Source: SZUA-186 sp041552135 (GTDB taxonomy: Bacteria; Pseudomonadota; Gammaproteobacteria; UBA9214). From it: a DNA stretch of 5,320 nt. The stretch covers positions 1 to 5,320 of the forward strand of contig JBFELL010000187.1 in NCBI GenBank assembly GCA_041552135.1, given 5' to 3'. The notes under the pieces were generated by a model. It searched no databases and was not told where the DNA came from. It saw only the letters and a list, made by a program, of their open reading frames with translations. Shown in pieces: positions 1 through 5,263 of this stretch (positions are counted from its first letter, which is position 1; every line of letters starts with the position of its first letter). The position numbers were made by a program, and so were the translations under genes.

Positions 1-88
1 CGCCGGTTCTCCTCCGGGGGATTGGGCATGAGTGCTGCCCGTTGCCGATCAGTGCCGCGATGATGACTGTGGTTGATCCTGAGGCCAT
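1..88 (-). CDS. Partial reading frame, N-terminus resembling a cation diffusion facilitator transporter
   Basis: An ATG at 88 opens a minus-strand frame with no stop for 29 codons before the window ends. It has a plausible Shine-Dalgarno GGAA seven bases upstream. The first residues, MASGSTTVIIAALIGNG, resemble from memory the N-terminal start of cation diffusion facilitator (CDF) metal/proton antiporters, where a MASGS-like start leads into the first membrane helix. After GNG the frame reads QHSCPIPRRRTG, which is not the hydrophobic/TKF continuation expected of that family. The gene may be frameshifted or truncated, the similarity may be chance, or the real gene may start at the ATG at 29 (MPNPPEENRR, another frame, weak ribosome site). 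It lies 99 bases beyond the ybdG stop on the same strand. That a minus-strand gene starts here is moderately likely; its identity is uncertain. Confidence 0.35.
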   Translation of the reverse strand, partial: MASGSTTVIIAALIGNGQHSCPIPRRRTG

Positions 89-123
89 AAGGGCATTCCG
101 TGATGATCGAGGTTGCCGGCTTC

Positions 124-164
124 TGCCTGCACCGGGTCTTGCGCCGGGCCGTCACCGGCAGGCA
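124..164. repeat. Inverted repeat (10-bp imperfect stem) downstream of ybdG
   Basis: TGCCTGC at 124-130 is the exact reverse complement of GCAGGCA at 158-164. After a two-base bulge (131-132), CGG at 133-135 can pair with CCG at 155-157, leaving a 19-base loop that is itself GC-rich. It sits between the ybdG stop and the next minus-strand start. No T-run follows on the minus strand, so it is not a classical intrinsic terminator; it could slow 3' decay or arise by chance in GC-rich DNA. Confidence 0.3.
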
Positions 165-187
165 CGGTGGCAGCCTCCGGGCGTGTT

Positions 188-1444
188 CTACCCGGACAGA
201 TCCGCTGCAAGCGAGCGGAAATCACTGCCGGCCGGCTGCTGGTAGACGCGCAGATCGAACTCGGGTATCACCGCCAGCAGGTGGTCAAAAATATCGGCCT
301 GGATCGCCTCATAACCGGCCCAGACCTTGTCCTTGCTGAAGACATAGATCTCAAGCGGCAATCCCTCGACGGTCGGTGCCAGCTGGCGTACCAGGAACGT
401 CATGTCCTGGTTGATCATGGGATGCCGGCGCAGATAGGCGATGATATACGCACGATAGGTGCCCACATTGGTCAGCTTGCGTCCGTTTGCCAGGCAGCTC
501 TCATCGATCGCATGTTTCTTGTTGTAGGTGGCGATGTCCTCGCGTTTCGCCTTCAGGTAATCCTGCAGCAGGCTGATTTTCCCGAAGCGTGCCAGCATGG
601 CCTCGTCGCACAGGCGAATGGTGTTCATGTCGATGTTGATGGCGCGCTTGATGCGCCGGCCACCGGACTCGGCCATGCCGCGCCAGTTCTTGAAGGCATC
701 GCTGATCAGGGCATAGGTGGGGATCGTGGTGATGGTCTTGTCCCAGTTCTGCACCTTTACCGTGGTCAGCGTGACATCAAGCACGTCGCCGTCGGCGCCG
801 TATTTCGCCATCTCGATCCAGTCGCCGCGCGCGACCATGCGGTTTGCCGTGAGCTGGATGCCGGCGACGAAGCCGAGGATGGCATCCTTGAAGATCAGCA
901 TGAGCACGGCGGTGAGTGCGCCCAGGCCGCTCAGCAGGTACAGCGGGGTCTTGTCGAGGACAATGGAGACGATGAAGATGATGCCGATGAAGAGGGCGAC
1001 CAGCTTGATCACCTGGATAAAGCTGCGAATGGGGATGTCGCGGGAACGTTCGTGTGAACGGTAGACATCCACGACGACATTGAGTGCCGCATCCAGTACC
1101 AGCAGGCCCAGCACGATCATGTAAATCAGCATGAACTGGGTGACAAACCGGCTGGCGCCGTCGTATCCCTCCAGTGCGACCGGTGCCAGCAGGTAGATCA
1201 CGATGGCAGGCGCGAAGTGGCTGATGCGCTTGAGTACATTGCGCCGGAGCAGGACATCGTCCCAGCGCCAGCGTGTACGCCGGATCACGCGCGACAGGGT
1301 GCGCAGCACGAGATGCCGCGCGATGAAATCGGCCAGCAGGCTGAGCAGCAGGATGACGCCGATGAAAATGCCGCGGGCAGCCAGGTTCGCCCAGGCGGCG
1401 TCCAGGCCGAAGTGCGACAGCCATTGTGCGATGAGTTCGATCAT
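188..1444 (-). CDS. ybdG: YbdG/MscM-type mechanosensitive ion channel (MscS family)
   Basis: This 418-residue inner-membrane protein belongs to the MscS superfamily, close to E. coli YbdG (415 residues), a miniconductance mechanosensitive channel that releases solutes when membrane tension rises on hypo-osmotic shock. Hydrophobic segments lie at about 24-44, 76-95, 100-125 and 143-165. The pore-lining helix follows (about 168-200, with GLGALTAVLMLIFKDAILG). Next is the cytoplasmic beta domain (about 205-258), with GDWIEM, KYGADGDV and the YbdG-typical WDKTITTIPTYALISDAFKNW region at 234-254. The C-terminal part keeps GGRRIKR (261-267), VRQLAP (352-357), GLPLEIY (361-367) and YEAIQADIFDH (378-388), all strongly YbdG-like. 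An in-frame TAA at 1456-1454, with only two non-start codons between it and the ATG at 1444, means the gene cannot start earlier. No Shine-Dalgarno sequence precedes this ATG. It is complete, and the assignment to the YbdG subfamily is firm. Confidence 0.95.
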   Translation of the reverse strand: MIELIAQWLSHFGLDAAWANLAARGIFIGVILLLSLLADFIARHLVLRTLSRVIRRTRWRWDDVLLRRNVLKRISHFAPAIVIYLLAPVALEGYDGASRFVTQFMLIYMIVLGLLVLDAALNVVVDVYRSHERSRDIPIRSFIQVIKLVALFIGIIFIVSIVLDKTPLYLLSGLGALTAVLMLIFKDAILGFVAGIQLTANRMVARGDWIEMAKYGADGDVLDVTLTTVKVQNWDKTITTIPTYALISDAFKNWRGMAESGGRRIKRAINIDMNTIRLCDEAMLARFGKISLLQDYLKAKREDIATYNKKHAIDESCLANGRKLTNVGTYRAYIIAYLRRHPMINQDMTFLVRQLAPTVEGLPLEIYVFSKDKVWAGYEAIQADIFDHLLAVIPEFDLRVYQQPAGSDFRSLAADLSG

Positions 1445-1452
1445 GGGAACGT

Positions 1453-1461
1453 ATTATGCCA
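1453..1461 (-). promoter_or_regulatory. Extended -10-like promoter element for ybdG
   Basis: On the minus strand TGGCATAAT (1461 to 1453) matches an extended -10 box, TGn followed by a TATAAT-like hexamer with one mismatch. TTGCCA, five of six matches to a -35 box, lies upstream at 1484-1479 but with a 20-base spacer, too long for a normal pair; an extended -10 needs little -35 contribution. Initiation about six or seven bases downstream would fall two or three bases before the ATG at 1444, giving an almost leaderless transcript. This is a prediction by eye. Confidence 0.4.
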
Positions 1462-1472
1462 AGACTCGTTCA

Positions 1473-1489
1473 GATATGTGGCAAATATC
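1473..1489. repeat. Short palindrome upstream of ybdG, possible operator
   Basis: GATAT (1473-1477) and ATATC (1485-1489) form a perfect 5-bp inverted repeat around a 7-base centre. It is an AT-rich island in GC-rich DNA, 12 bases upstream of the extended -10 element, and it contains the TTGCCA hexamer. The position would suit a transcription-factor site, but the arms are short and no known regulator consensus is recognised. Confidence 0.25.
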
Positions 1490-1515
1490 AGTTCTCCCGC
1501 GGCCGTGTCTTCTGC

Positions 1516-1528
1516 CGCCGGTGCGGCG
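1516..1528 (-). terminator. Small GC hairpin right after the chaA stop, weak terminator candidate
   Basis: Directly after the chaA TGA the minus strand reads CGCCG-CAC-CGGCG, a perfect 5-bp all-GC stem with a three-base loop. No T-run follows, so termination would be inefficient at best. Together with the promoter-like element before ybdG it fits a transcript boundary between the two genes. Confidence 0.2.
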
Positions 1529-2665
1529 TCAATCGAAGATCAGCACGATATAGGTGAAGAACAGGACCAGGTGTACGAAGCCGTGTATCACGTTGGTGCG
1601 TTCGTTGTTGAAGTTGACAATTGACACCAGCAGGGTGATGAGCAGCAGGTATAACTCCGGCTCCTCCAGACCCAGCTCCACGCTCCTGCCGGTGACCAGG
1701 CTGATGCACAGCACCACCGGGATGGTCAGGCCGATGGTCGAGAGTGATGAGCCCAGCGCGATATTCATTGTCCGCTGCAACTGGTTCGCCAGGGCCGCCC
1801 TGACCGCCGCCATGGCCTCGGGCGAGAGCACCAGGATCGCGACGAGAAACCCCCCCAGTGCCTGCGGCGCCCCGAGAGTGCTGATGCCGTGGTTAACCAG
1901 GATGGCCATTTTCTTGGACAGCAGGATGATGGGCAGCATGGTGAGTGGCAGCAGCAGCGCGTGATAGCCCAGTGAACGCACTTGCAGGTCGTCGTGGTGC
2001 CTGTCGTCTGTCGACTCATCCTGTGCCGCTATGACAGGCTGCTCGAAATAGGCGCGGTGGCGTATGGTCTGTATGGCGAGAAACACGCCATACAGGGCAA
2101 TCGACATGATGACCAGGTACACGGCCATCAGTGGCGAGACCTCGCCGCCCGGCGCGGAGGTCGTGTAGCGGGGCAGGACAATGCCAAGCCCGGCCAGCGG
2201 GATGATGACGCCGAGGTAGGCCGATGCGCCCTTCAGGTTGTAGACCTGTTCCTTGTAGCGCAGGGCACCGACCAGGAGCGTCAGTCCCGTCATGCCGTTG
2301 AGGACGATCATCAGCACGGAGAACAGGGTATCGCGTGCCAGCGCGGGATTGTTCTCGCCGGTCAGCATGACCGCGGCGATCATGATGACCTCGATGCTGA
2401 TGACCGAGATGGTCAGGATCAGCGTGCCGTAGGGTTCGCCGAGCAGCACTGCAAGGCTGTCGGCGTGGCGCACGACATTGAAGGCCAGCCACAGCATGAC
2501 GGCAAACAACCAGCCGAAGAGGAATCCGTACCAGAGCGGGCTCGACAGTCCGGACATCAACGTATCACCGGCGACCGTGAACAGTATCGCGGTCAGGGCG
2601 CCGACCAGCAGGGCAAGTTCCGTGCGCAGGACGCTACCGGTTTTCGTGTAATTGCTCTTGCTCAC
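1529..2665 (-). CDS. chaA: ChaA-type calcium(sodium, potassium):proton antiporter
   Basis: This 378-residue integral membrane protein is of the Ca2+/cation antiporter (CaCA) superfamily and resembles E. coli ChaA (366 residues), which exports Ca2+, Na+ or K+ in exchange for protons at alkaline pH or high salt. About eleven hydrophobic segments are visible. The first alpha repeat is around 76-105, with GEPYGT (76-81) and the buried E92. The second is around 275-316, with SPEAMAAVRAA (281-291) and GSSLSTIGLTIP (305-316). Between the halves is an acidic/histidine-rich cytoplasmic loop (DESTDDRHHDD, 216-226), comparable to the acidic loop of ChaA. The frame is open back to a TTG at 2737, but the added 24 residues are Cys/His/Pro-rich and non-membrane. 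The GTG at 2665, starting MSKSNYTKTG, gives a length close to ChaA and has GGGAG 11 bases upstream (2681-2677), so it is preferred. Substrate specificity cannot be read from the sequence. Confidence 0.92.
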   Translation of the reverse strand: MSKSNYTKTGSVLRTELALLVGALTAILFTVAGDTLMSGLSSPLWYGFLFGWLFAVMLWLAFNVVRHADSLAVLLGEPYGTLILTISVISIEVIMIAAVMLTGENNPALARDTLFSVLMIVLNGMTGLTLLVGALRYKEQVYNLKGASAYLGVIIPLAGLGIVLPRYTTSAPGGEVSPLMAVYLVIMSIALYGVFLAIQTIRHRAYFEQPVIAAQDESTDDRHHDDLQVRSLGYHALLLPLTMLPIILLSKKMAILVNHGISTLGAPQALGGFLVAILVLSPEAMAAVRAALANQLQRTMNIALGSSLSTIGLTIPVVLCISLVTGRSVELGLEEPELYLLLITLLVSIVNFNNERTNVIHGFVHLVLFFTYIVLIFD

Positions 2666-2698
2666 AGGGTTCGTGACTCCCGGGCTATGACACCGATG

Positions 2699-2729
2699 AT
2701 GGCTGGAACCGGCATCCGGGCAGCACCAT
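2699..2729. repeat. Imperfect hairpin between the DUF3124 gene and chaA
   Basis: ATGG-CTG-GAA-CCGG-CAT-CCGG-G-CAG-CA-CCAT across this span folds into an imperfect stem of 11 pairs: ATGG/CCAT, CTG/CAG, CCGG/CCGG. The loop is CAT, with small internal loops or bulges. It lies in the 82-base leader before the preferred chaA GTG, ending 33 bases from it, and ahead of the ribosome site. A small RNA structure is possible; no T-run, no strong promoter and no known riboswitch class is recognised. Confidence 0.2.
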
Positions 2730-2747
2730 AGCGGCAAGCGCCTCTCG

Positions 2748-3344
2748 CTATCTGGTGCGCTCGGCGAGCGGCCGTGCCGGGGTGATGAACGAGATGCTGT
2801 GTTCCTTCGTCAGGCCGATCATCACGGCCTCGATAATCGGTTCGTAGACCGGCTCATCCGCATCCCAGGTGACAATGAAATTGGCCCCGGAACCGCCCCG
2901 CGTGTCCCGTCTGGCGACGAGGAACTCAACCGTCTCCAGCGGCCCGAGCTCCAGGGCCTGGTCCAGGTGGCTCCTGACCAGGGCGCCGCGGGTATCGAAG
3001 TACTGCACTGTCACCAGGCGGATGGTTCTTTCGGGGTCCGTGTTCCTGATGCTGAGGGTGACCTCCAGCAGCTGGGGTTCGCCGCCACCGGAATAGATGT
3101 GGGAATACACCGGCACGTAGACCGTCTGTCCCTCGGCGATATCGATCGCTGCGCTAGCGGCCGCCCGGGACGGGTGGTTCGCCGGGGGCGTGTAGCGCAG
3201 CTGGTCTTCAAGGACCTGGAACCTGTTGCCAAGGTATATCGTCAGTAACAATACCGCGATAACGGCAATGGCGGAGAAAACCATCTGGTACCTGTGCGTC
3301 GCCGTCCCTGTCCCCTGGGCTGGCTGCGAACTGTTTTTTTGCAT
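2748..3344 (-). CDS. Membrane-anchored DUF3124 family protein
   Basis: This 198-residue protein has a short polar N-terminus, one hydrophobic helix at about 20-38 (SAIAVIAVLLLTIYLGN), and a soluble C-terminal domain that should face the periplasm. From about 71 to 188 it carries the pattern I associate with DUF3124: QTVYVPVYSHIYSG (73-86), LSIRNTD (97-103), VQYFDTRGALVRS (113-125), an ELGPLETVEF segment (132-141) and GANFIVTWDAD followed by PIIEAVMIG (153-177). The fold looks beta-rich. Its biochemical role is unknown to me. The start chosen is ATG 3344, preceded by GGAGAG at 3357-3352 with seven-base spacing. A further in-frame ATG at 3413 lacks a ribosome site and would overlap the sulfotransferase end. 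It lies 46 bases after the sulfotransferase and 82 before chaA, so co-transcription with chaA is plausible. Confidence 0.88.
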   Translation of the reverse strand: MQKNSSQPAQGTGTATHRYQMVFSAIAVIAVLLLTIYLGNRFQVLEDQLRYTPPANHPSRAAASAAIDIAEGQTVYVPVYSHIYSGGGEPQLLEVTLSIRNTDPERTIRLVTVQYFDTRGALVRSHLDQALELGPLETVEFLVARRDTRGGSGANFIVTWDADEPVYEPIIEAVMIGLTKEHSISFITPARPLAERTR

Positions 3345-3351
3345 GGGGGTG

Positions 3352-3357
3352 CTCTCC
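3352..3357 (-). promoter_or_regulatory. Ribosome binding site deciding the DUF3124 start
   Basis: GGAGAG on the minus strand lies seven bases before the ATG at 3344. The upstream in-frame ATG at 3413 has no purine-rich stretch at the right distance, so this site favours the 198-residue product. Confidence 0.6.
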
Positions 3358-3375
3358 GGACAAGTGACTTGCGCG

Positions 3376-3381
3376 ATTATA
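3376..3381 (-). promoter_or_regulatory. Perfect TATAAT -10 box before the DUF3124 gene
   Basis: A perfect TATAAT sits in the 46-base gap between sulfotransferase and DUF3124. Predicted initiation near 3369 would leave a leader of about 25 bases that contains the GGAGAG ribosome site. No convincing -35 hexamer is seen at 16-18 bases, and the bases before it (CGG) do not make an extended -10. A consensus -10 box in GC-rich DNA at this position is suggestive; it would let DUF3124-chaA be expressed separately from the upstream pair. Confidence 0.4.
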
Positions 3382-3390
3382 CCGCCGGGC

Positions 3391-4341
3391 TCATTCCTGC
3401 GGCGTGCTGCCATAGCCGAAGTACGGCGACAGCGTCGAGTTCACGAGTTGCTCGATTTGCACGACCTGCGCATCATCAAAGTAGTCGCGGTAGCCGCCGA
3501 CCTTGGCGCGCCTGACCTTGTAGGTGTTCGGGTTGTCGCGGTCCTTCGGGACCATGCGGCCACCGCTCAGCCAGAAGGTCTTCTTCTGTTCCATCTTCTT
3601 CATGTTCTCGTAGGAGGAGAATTCCACGGCCTCGCGTATTTCCTCGTCCGTGCCCGGCGTGCCGATGAACTCGAGCAGGGCCTTCAGGGTCTCTTCGGGG
3701 CGCGCGCGCAGGTCTTCATAGCGCAGCAGGAAGAAGCCCTTCAGGCGTTCCTTCTCCGCTGCCCACAGGTTCATGAATTCGATGATCTTGGGCAGGCCCG
3801 CATCCGCGTCCATGACGAAATCGAAGGTCGAGACGTCCTCGCCTCCAGCCGGGTACCTGTTCAGCACCTTCTTGTTGGGTTTCATCCGGTAGCGCCACTG
3901 GAAATACTGGGATACCGCCACGTCGCGCGGGTCGCGTGCCAGCAGGACCACCTTGTGGCCGTAAAAGTCGGACTTGTTGTCGACGTTGCCGGTGTAGTCC
4001 TTGATGTAATTGTCGTGTGTCAGGAAGATCTTCGGAATCGCCCGGTTCATGGCGTGGAAGTTGTCGAACCCCAGCAGGTAGCGCTGCGACAGGCCGTGCT
4101 TCACCTGGTAGAGACGCGAGAGCATGACGCGCAGCCAGGTCCGCCCGCTCTTGCCGAACGAGACGATGACGATATCGGCGTCGCGCAGCCGGCGCACCTG
4201 TTCGCGGCCGCGCAGCCAGCGCTCGGCCCGGGTCTTGCGCTCTTCGGAGGCAAGCAGTAGCGAACCGCGCAGGAGTCTGCGCGAGGTCTTTTTCCAGATG
4301 GAGCGGACCAGCTGTCTGCCGGCATGCAGCATGTTGGGCAT
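3391..4341 (-). CDS. PAPS-dependent sulfotransferase domain protein
   Basis: This 316-residue protein should transfer sulfonate from 3'-phosphoadenosine 5'-phosphosulfate (PAPS) to an acceptor hydroxyl or amine. The 5'-phosphosulfate loop is at 61-69 (SFGKSGRTW, with K64). H109 in LTHDN is placed like the catalytic histidine of cytosolic sulfotransferases. The 3'-phosphate site is RDPRDVAVSQYFQW (136-149), with R136 and S144 at the family spacing. RYEDLRARPEE (207-217) and a C-terminal VRRAKVGGYRDYF (276-288), comparable to the family's RKGxxGxWxxxF segment, complete the Sulfotransfer_1 pattern. The N-terminus (1-50) is very basic and lacks a signal peptide, so a cytoplasmic or membrane-associated enzyme is likely. 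It starts 16 bases after the oxygenase stop, with a modest GGAA ribosome site nine bases before the ATG; an alternative ATG three codons later is possible. The acceptor is unknown; glycan, lipid or small-molecule sulfation are all possible. Confidence 0.92.
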   Translation of the reverse strand: MPNMLHAGRQLVRSIWKKTSRRLLRGSLLLASEERKTRAERWLRGREQVRRLRDADIVIVSFGKSGRTWLRVMLSRLYQVKHGLSQRYLLGFDNFHAMNRAIPKIFLTHDNYIKDYTGNVDNKSDFYGHKVVLLARDPRDVAVSQYFQWRYRMKPNKKVLNRYPAGGEDVSTFDFVMDADAGLPKIIEFMNLWAAEKERLKGFFLLRYEDLRARPEETLKALLEFIGTPGTDEEIREAVEFSSYENMKKMEQKKTFWLSGGRMVPKDRDNPNTYKVRRAKVGGYRDYFDDAQVVQIEQLVNSTLSPYFGYGSTPQE

Positions 4342-4357
4342 GATTGAGGGTTCCGTG

Positions 4358-5026
4358 TTACGTGTTCGATGACCTGTCCGAAGCGGCGGCCTGGCCAGGC
4401 TGGGCGATTCTGGCGAGCTGTTTCACCATGCGCGTCGAGAATCGCGCCGCTTGCTGGGTGTAACGCGCCAGCCGGGTGTTCTTGATGAAATTCAGCTGCA
4501 GCATGCGGCGTTCACCGACGAAGCGCTTGTGGCCGTGCCAGGAGACGCGGGTACGACGAAACACCAGCAGGGTCCCGCCGGCGGGGGGGACCTCGGCGGC
4601 ATAATCCTCGATATCGGTACCCGAGCGCAGTAGCCGCAGCTGGCCGCCCTGTTCGTCCCAGTCGGTATTGAAGTAGACCAGCACAGTGATCAGCTTGCTC
4701 CAGTGATCGGTGTGGATGTTGCCGTCGCTGGCCTCCGAGAACTTGCGCACGGTGACCGTGGTGGCGGCATCGTCCAGGTCGACGCCGAATTTCCCGGCGA
4801 TATGCCGGGCAAACTCCGCTCCGGTGAGTTCGTCGATCAGCGCCCCGAAGCCCGGGCCGTAGTGCAGGGCCTCAAGGTCCTTGTTGCCCGGGCTGGTGAT
4901 TGCCGGGTAGTCGCGGTTGGCGCCGGCCAGTGCCCCGGGTGTGAGGAAATCCGGCACGACCAGGTAGTCGAACGGCTCCCGCTTGAGGGGCGTGGCGTCC
5001 AGGGCAGCGAAATTCAGCAGCGGCAT
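4358..5026 (-). CDS. 2-oxoglutarate/Fe(II)-dependent oxygenase-like protein
   Basis: This 222-residue protein resembles the 2OG-Fe(II) oxygenase superfamily (prolyl-hydroxylase-like, the PF13640 kind). Such enzymes hydroxylate a substrate while decarboxylating 2-oxoglutarate. The iron triad is visible: H105 and D107 in NIHTDHW (103-109), then H164 in VSWHGH (161-166). R173 or R174 in GERRM is placed to bind 2-oxoglutarate, nine or ten residues after H164. VLVYFNTDWDEQGGQLRLL (115-133) supplies the strand and GG(x)L motif usual between the two halves. The last ~40 residues are basic and polar and lie outside the core. No signal peptide or membrane helix is seen. It is the first gene of the minus-strand run, 16 bases ahead of the sulfotransferase, which suggests both act on the same product. 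The ribosome site is weak (AAGG 14 bases, GAAG five bases before the ATG). The substrate cannot be inferred. Confidence 0.88.
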   Translation of the reverse strand: MPLLNFAALDATPLKREPFDYLVVPDFLTPGALAGANRDYPAITSPGNKDLEALHYGPGFGALIDELTGAEFARHIAGKFGVDLDDAATTVTVRKFSEASDGNIHTDHWSKLITVLVYFNTDWDEQGGQLRLLRSGTDIEDYAAEVPPAGGTLLVFRRTRVSWHGHKRFVGERRMLQLNFIKNTRLARYTQQAARFSTRMVKQLARIAQPGQAAASDRSSNT

Positions 5027-5068
5027 GATGGCTTCGTGGGCCTTGCGGGTCCGTGTTTCAGATGTCTG

Positions 5069-5097
5069 ATTTTACGATAAATTCCGGCGCTAGTTTA
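5069..5097 (-). promoter_or_regulatory. Candidate promoter of the oxygenase-sulfotransferase pair
   Basis: On the minus strand TAAAAT (5074 to 5069) is a five-of-six -10 box. TAAACT (5097 to 5092), a three-of-six -35 box, lies exactly 17 bases upstream. Initiation near 5062 would give a leader of about 36 bases before the ATG at 5026. The AT-rich stretch 5055-5100 stands out from the GC-rich surroundings, as promoters often do. The -35 match is weak. Confidence 0.4.
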
Positions 5098-5127
5098 GCA
5101 GAGCATGGCGTTGCTGGCGAAGCCCCG

Positions 5128-5139
5128 GGCGGCGCCGCC
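5128..5139. repeat. Perfect 12-bp GC palindrome in the divergent intergenic region
   Basis: GGCGGCGCCGCC is its own reverse complement. It lies between the minus-strand oxygenase promoter candidate and the start of the plus-strand gene at 5264. It could be a regulator site, but an all-GC palindrome is not rare in such DNA. In the rest of 5027-5263 a possible plus-strand -10 (TACACT, 5185-5190) has no properly spaced -35, and GGCCGGCC at 5218-5225 is another short palindrome. Confidence 0.25.
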
Positions 5140-5263
5140 TGCGCATGGATTTACCCTGCTGGATCAATTGGCTGCGGTTTGGTTTACACTACTGCGCCTT
5201 GCAGGGCGGGCGCAGGTGGCCGGCCCCGGGCGGTTTGCTGTCGAATCCAGTATCGGGAACGCA

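Noticed and set aside
113..1057. Long plus-strand open frame (314 codons) opposite ybdG
   Set aside because: It is antisense to a strongly recognised channel gene. Its product is a low-complexity, Asp/Gly/His-rich sequence with no family pattern, as expected of a shadow frame in GC-rich DNA.
1982..2731. Plus-strand open frame (249 codons) opposite chaA
   Set aside because: The predicted product is extremely Gln/Asp/His/Arg-rich, the usual antisense image of a hydrophobic membrane protein.
2666..2737. N-terminal extension of chaA starting at a TTG
   Set aside because: The 24 extra residues are Cys/His/Pro-rich, the TTG sits just 10 bases after the preceding gene, and the GTG at 2665 gives a length near that of ChaA with a purine-rich ribosome site.
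3334..3340. Run of seven A (minus strand) at codons 2-4 of the DUF3124 gene, resembling a slippery or phase-variable tract
   Set aside because: The run is short for phase variation and too close to the start codon for meaningful programmed frameshifting; an A-rich early coding region is common and aids initiation.
3226..4260. Long plus-strand open frame (344 codons) opposite the sulfotransferase and DUF3124 genes
   Set aside because: It spans two convincing minus-strand genes and their gap, has no recognisable motif and no good ribosome site. It is explained by codon bias on the other strand.
5168..5190. TTGGCT plus TACACT as a plus-strand promoter for the gene at 5264
   Set aside because: The spacer is only 11 bases, too short for a sigma-70 promoter, and no better -35 box sits at 16-18 bases.
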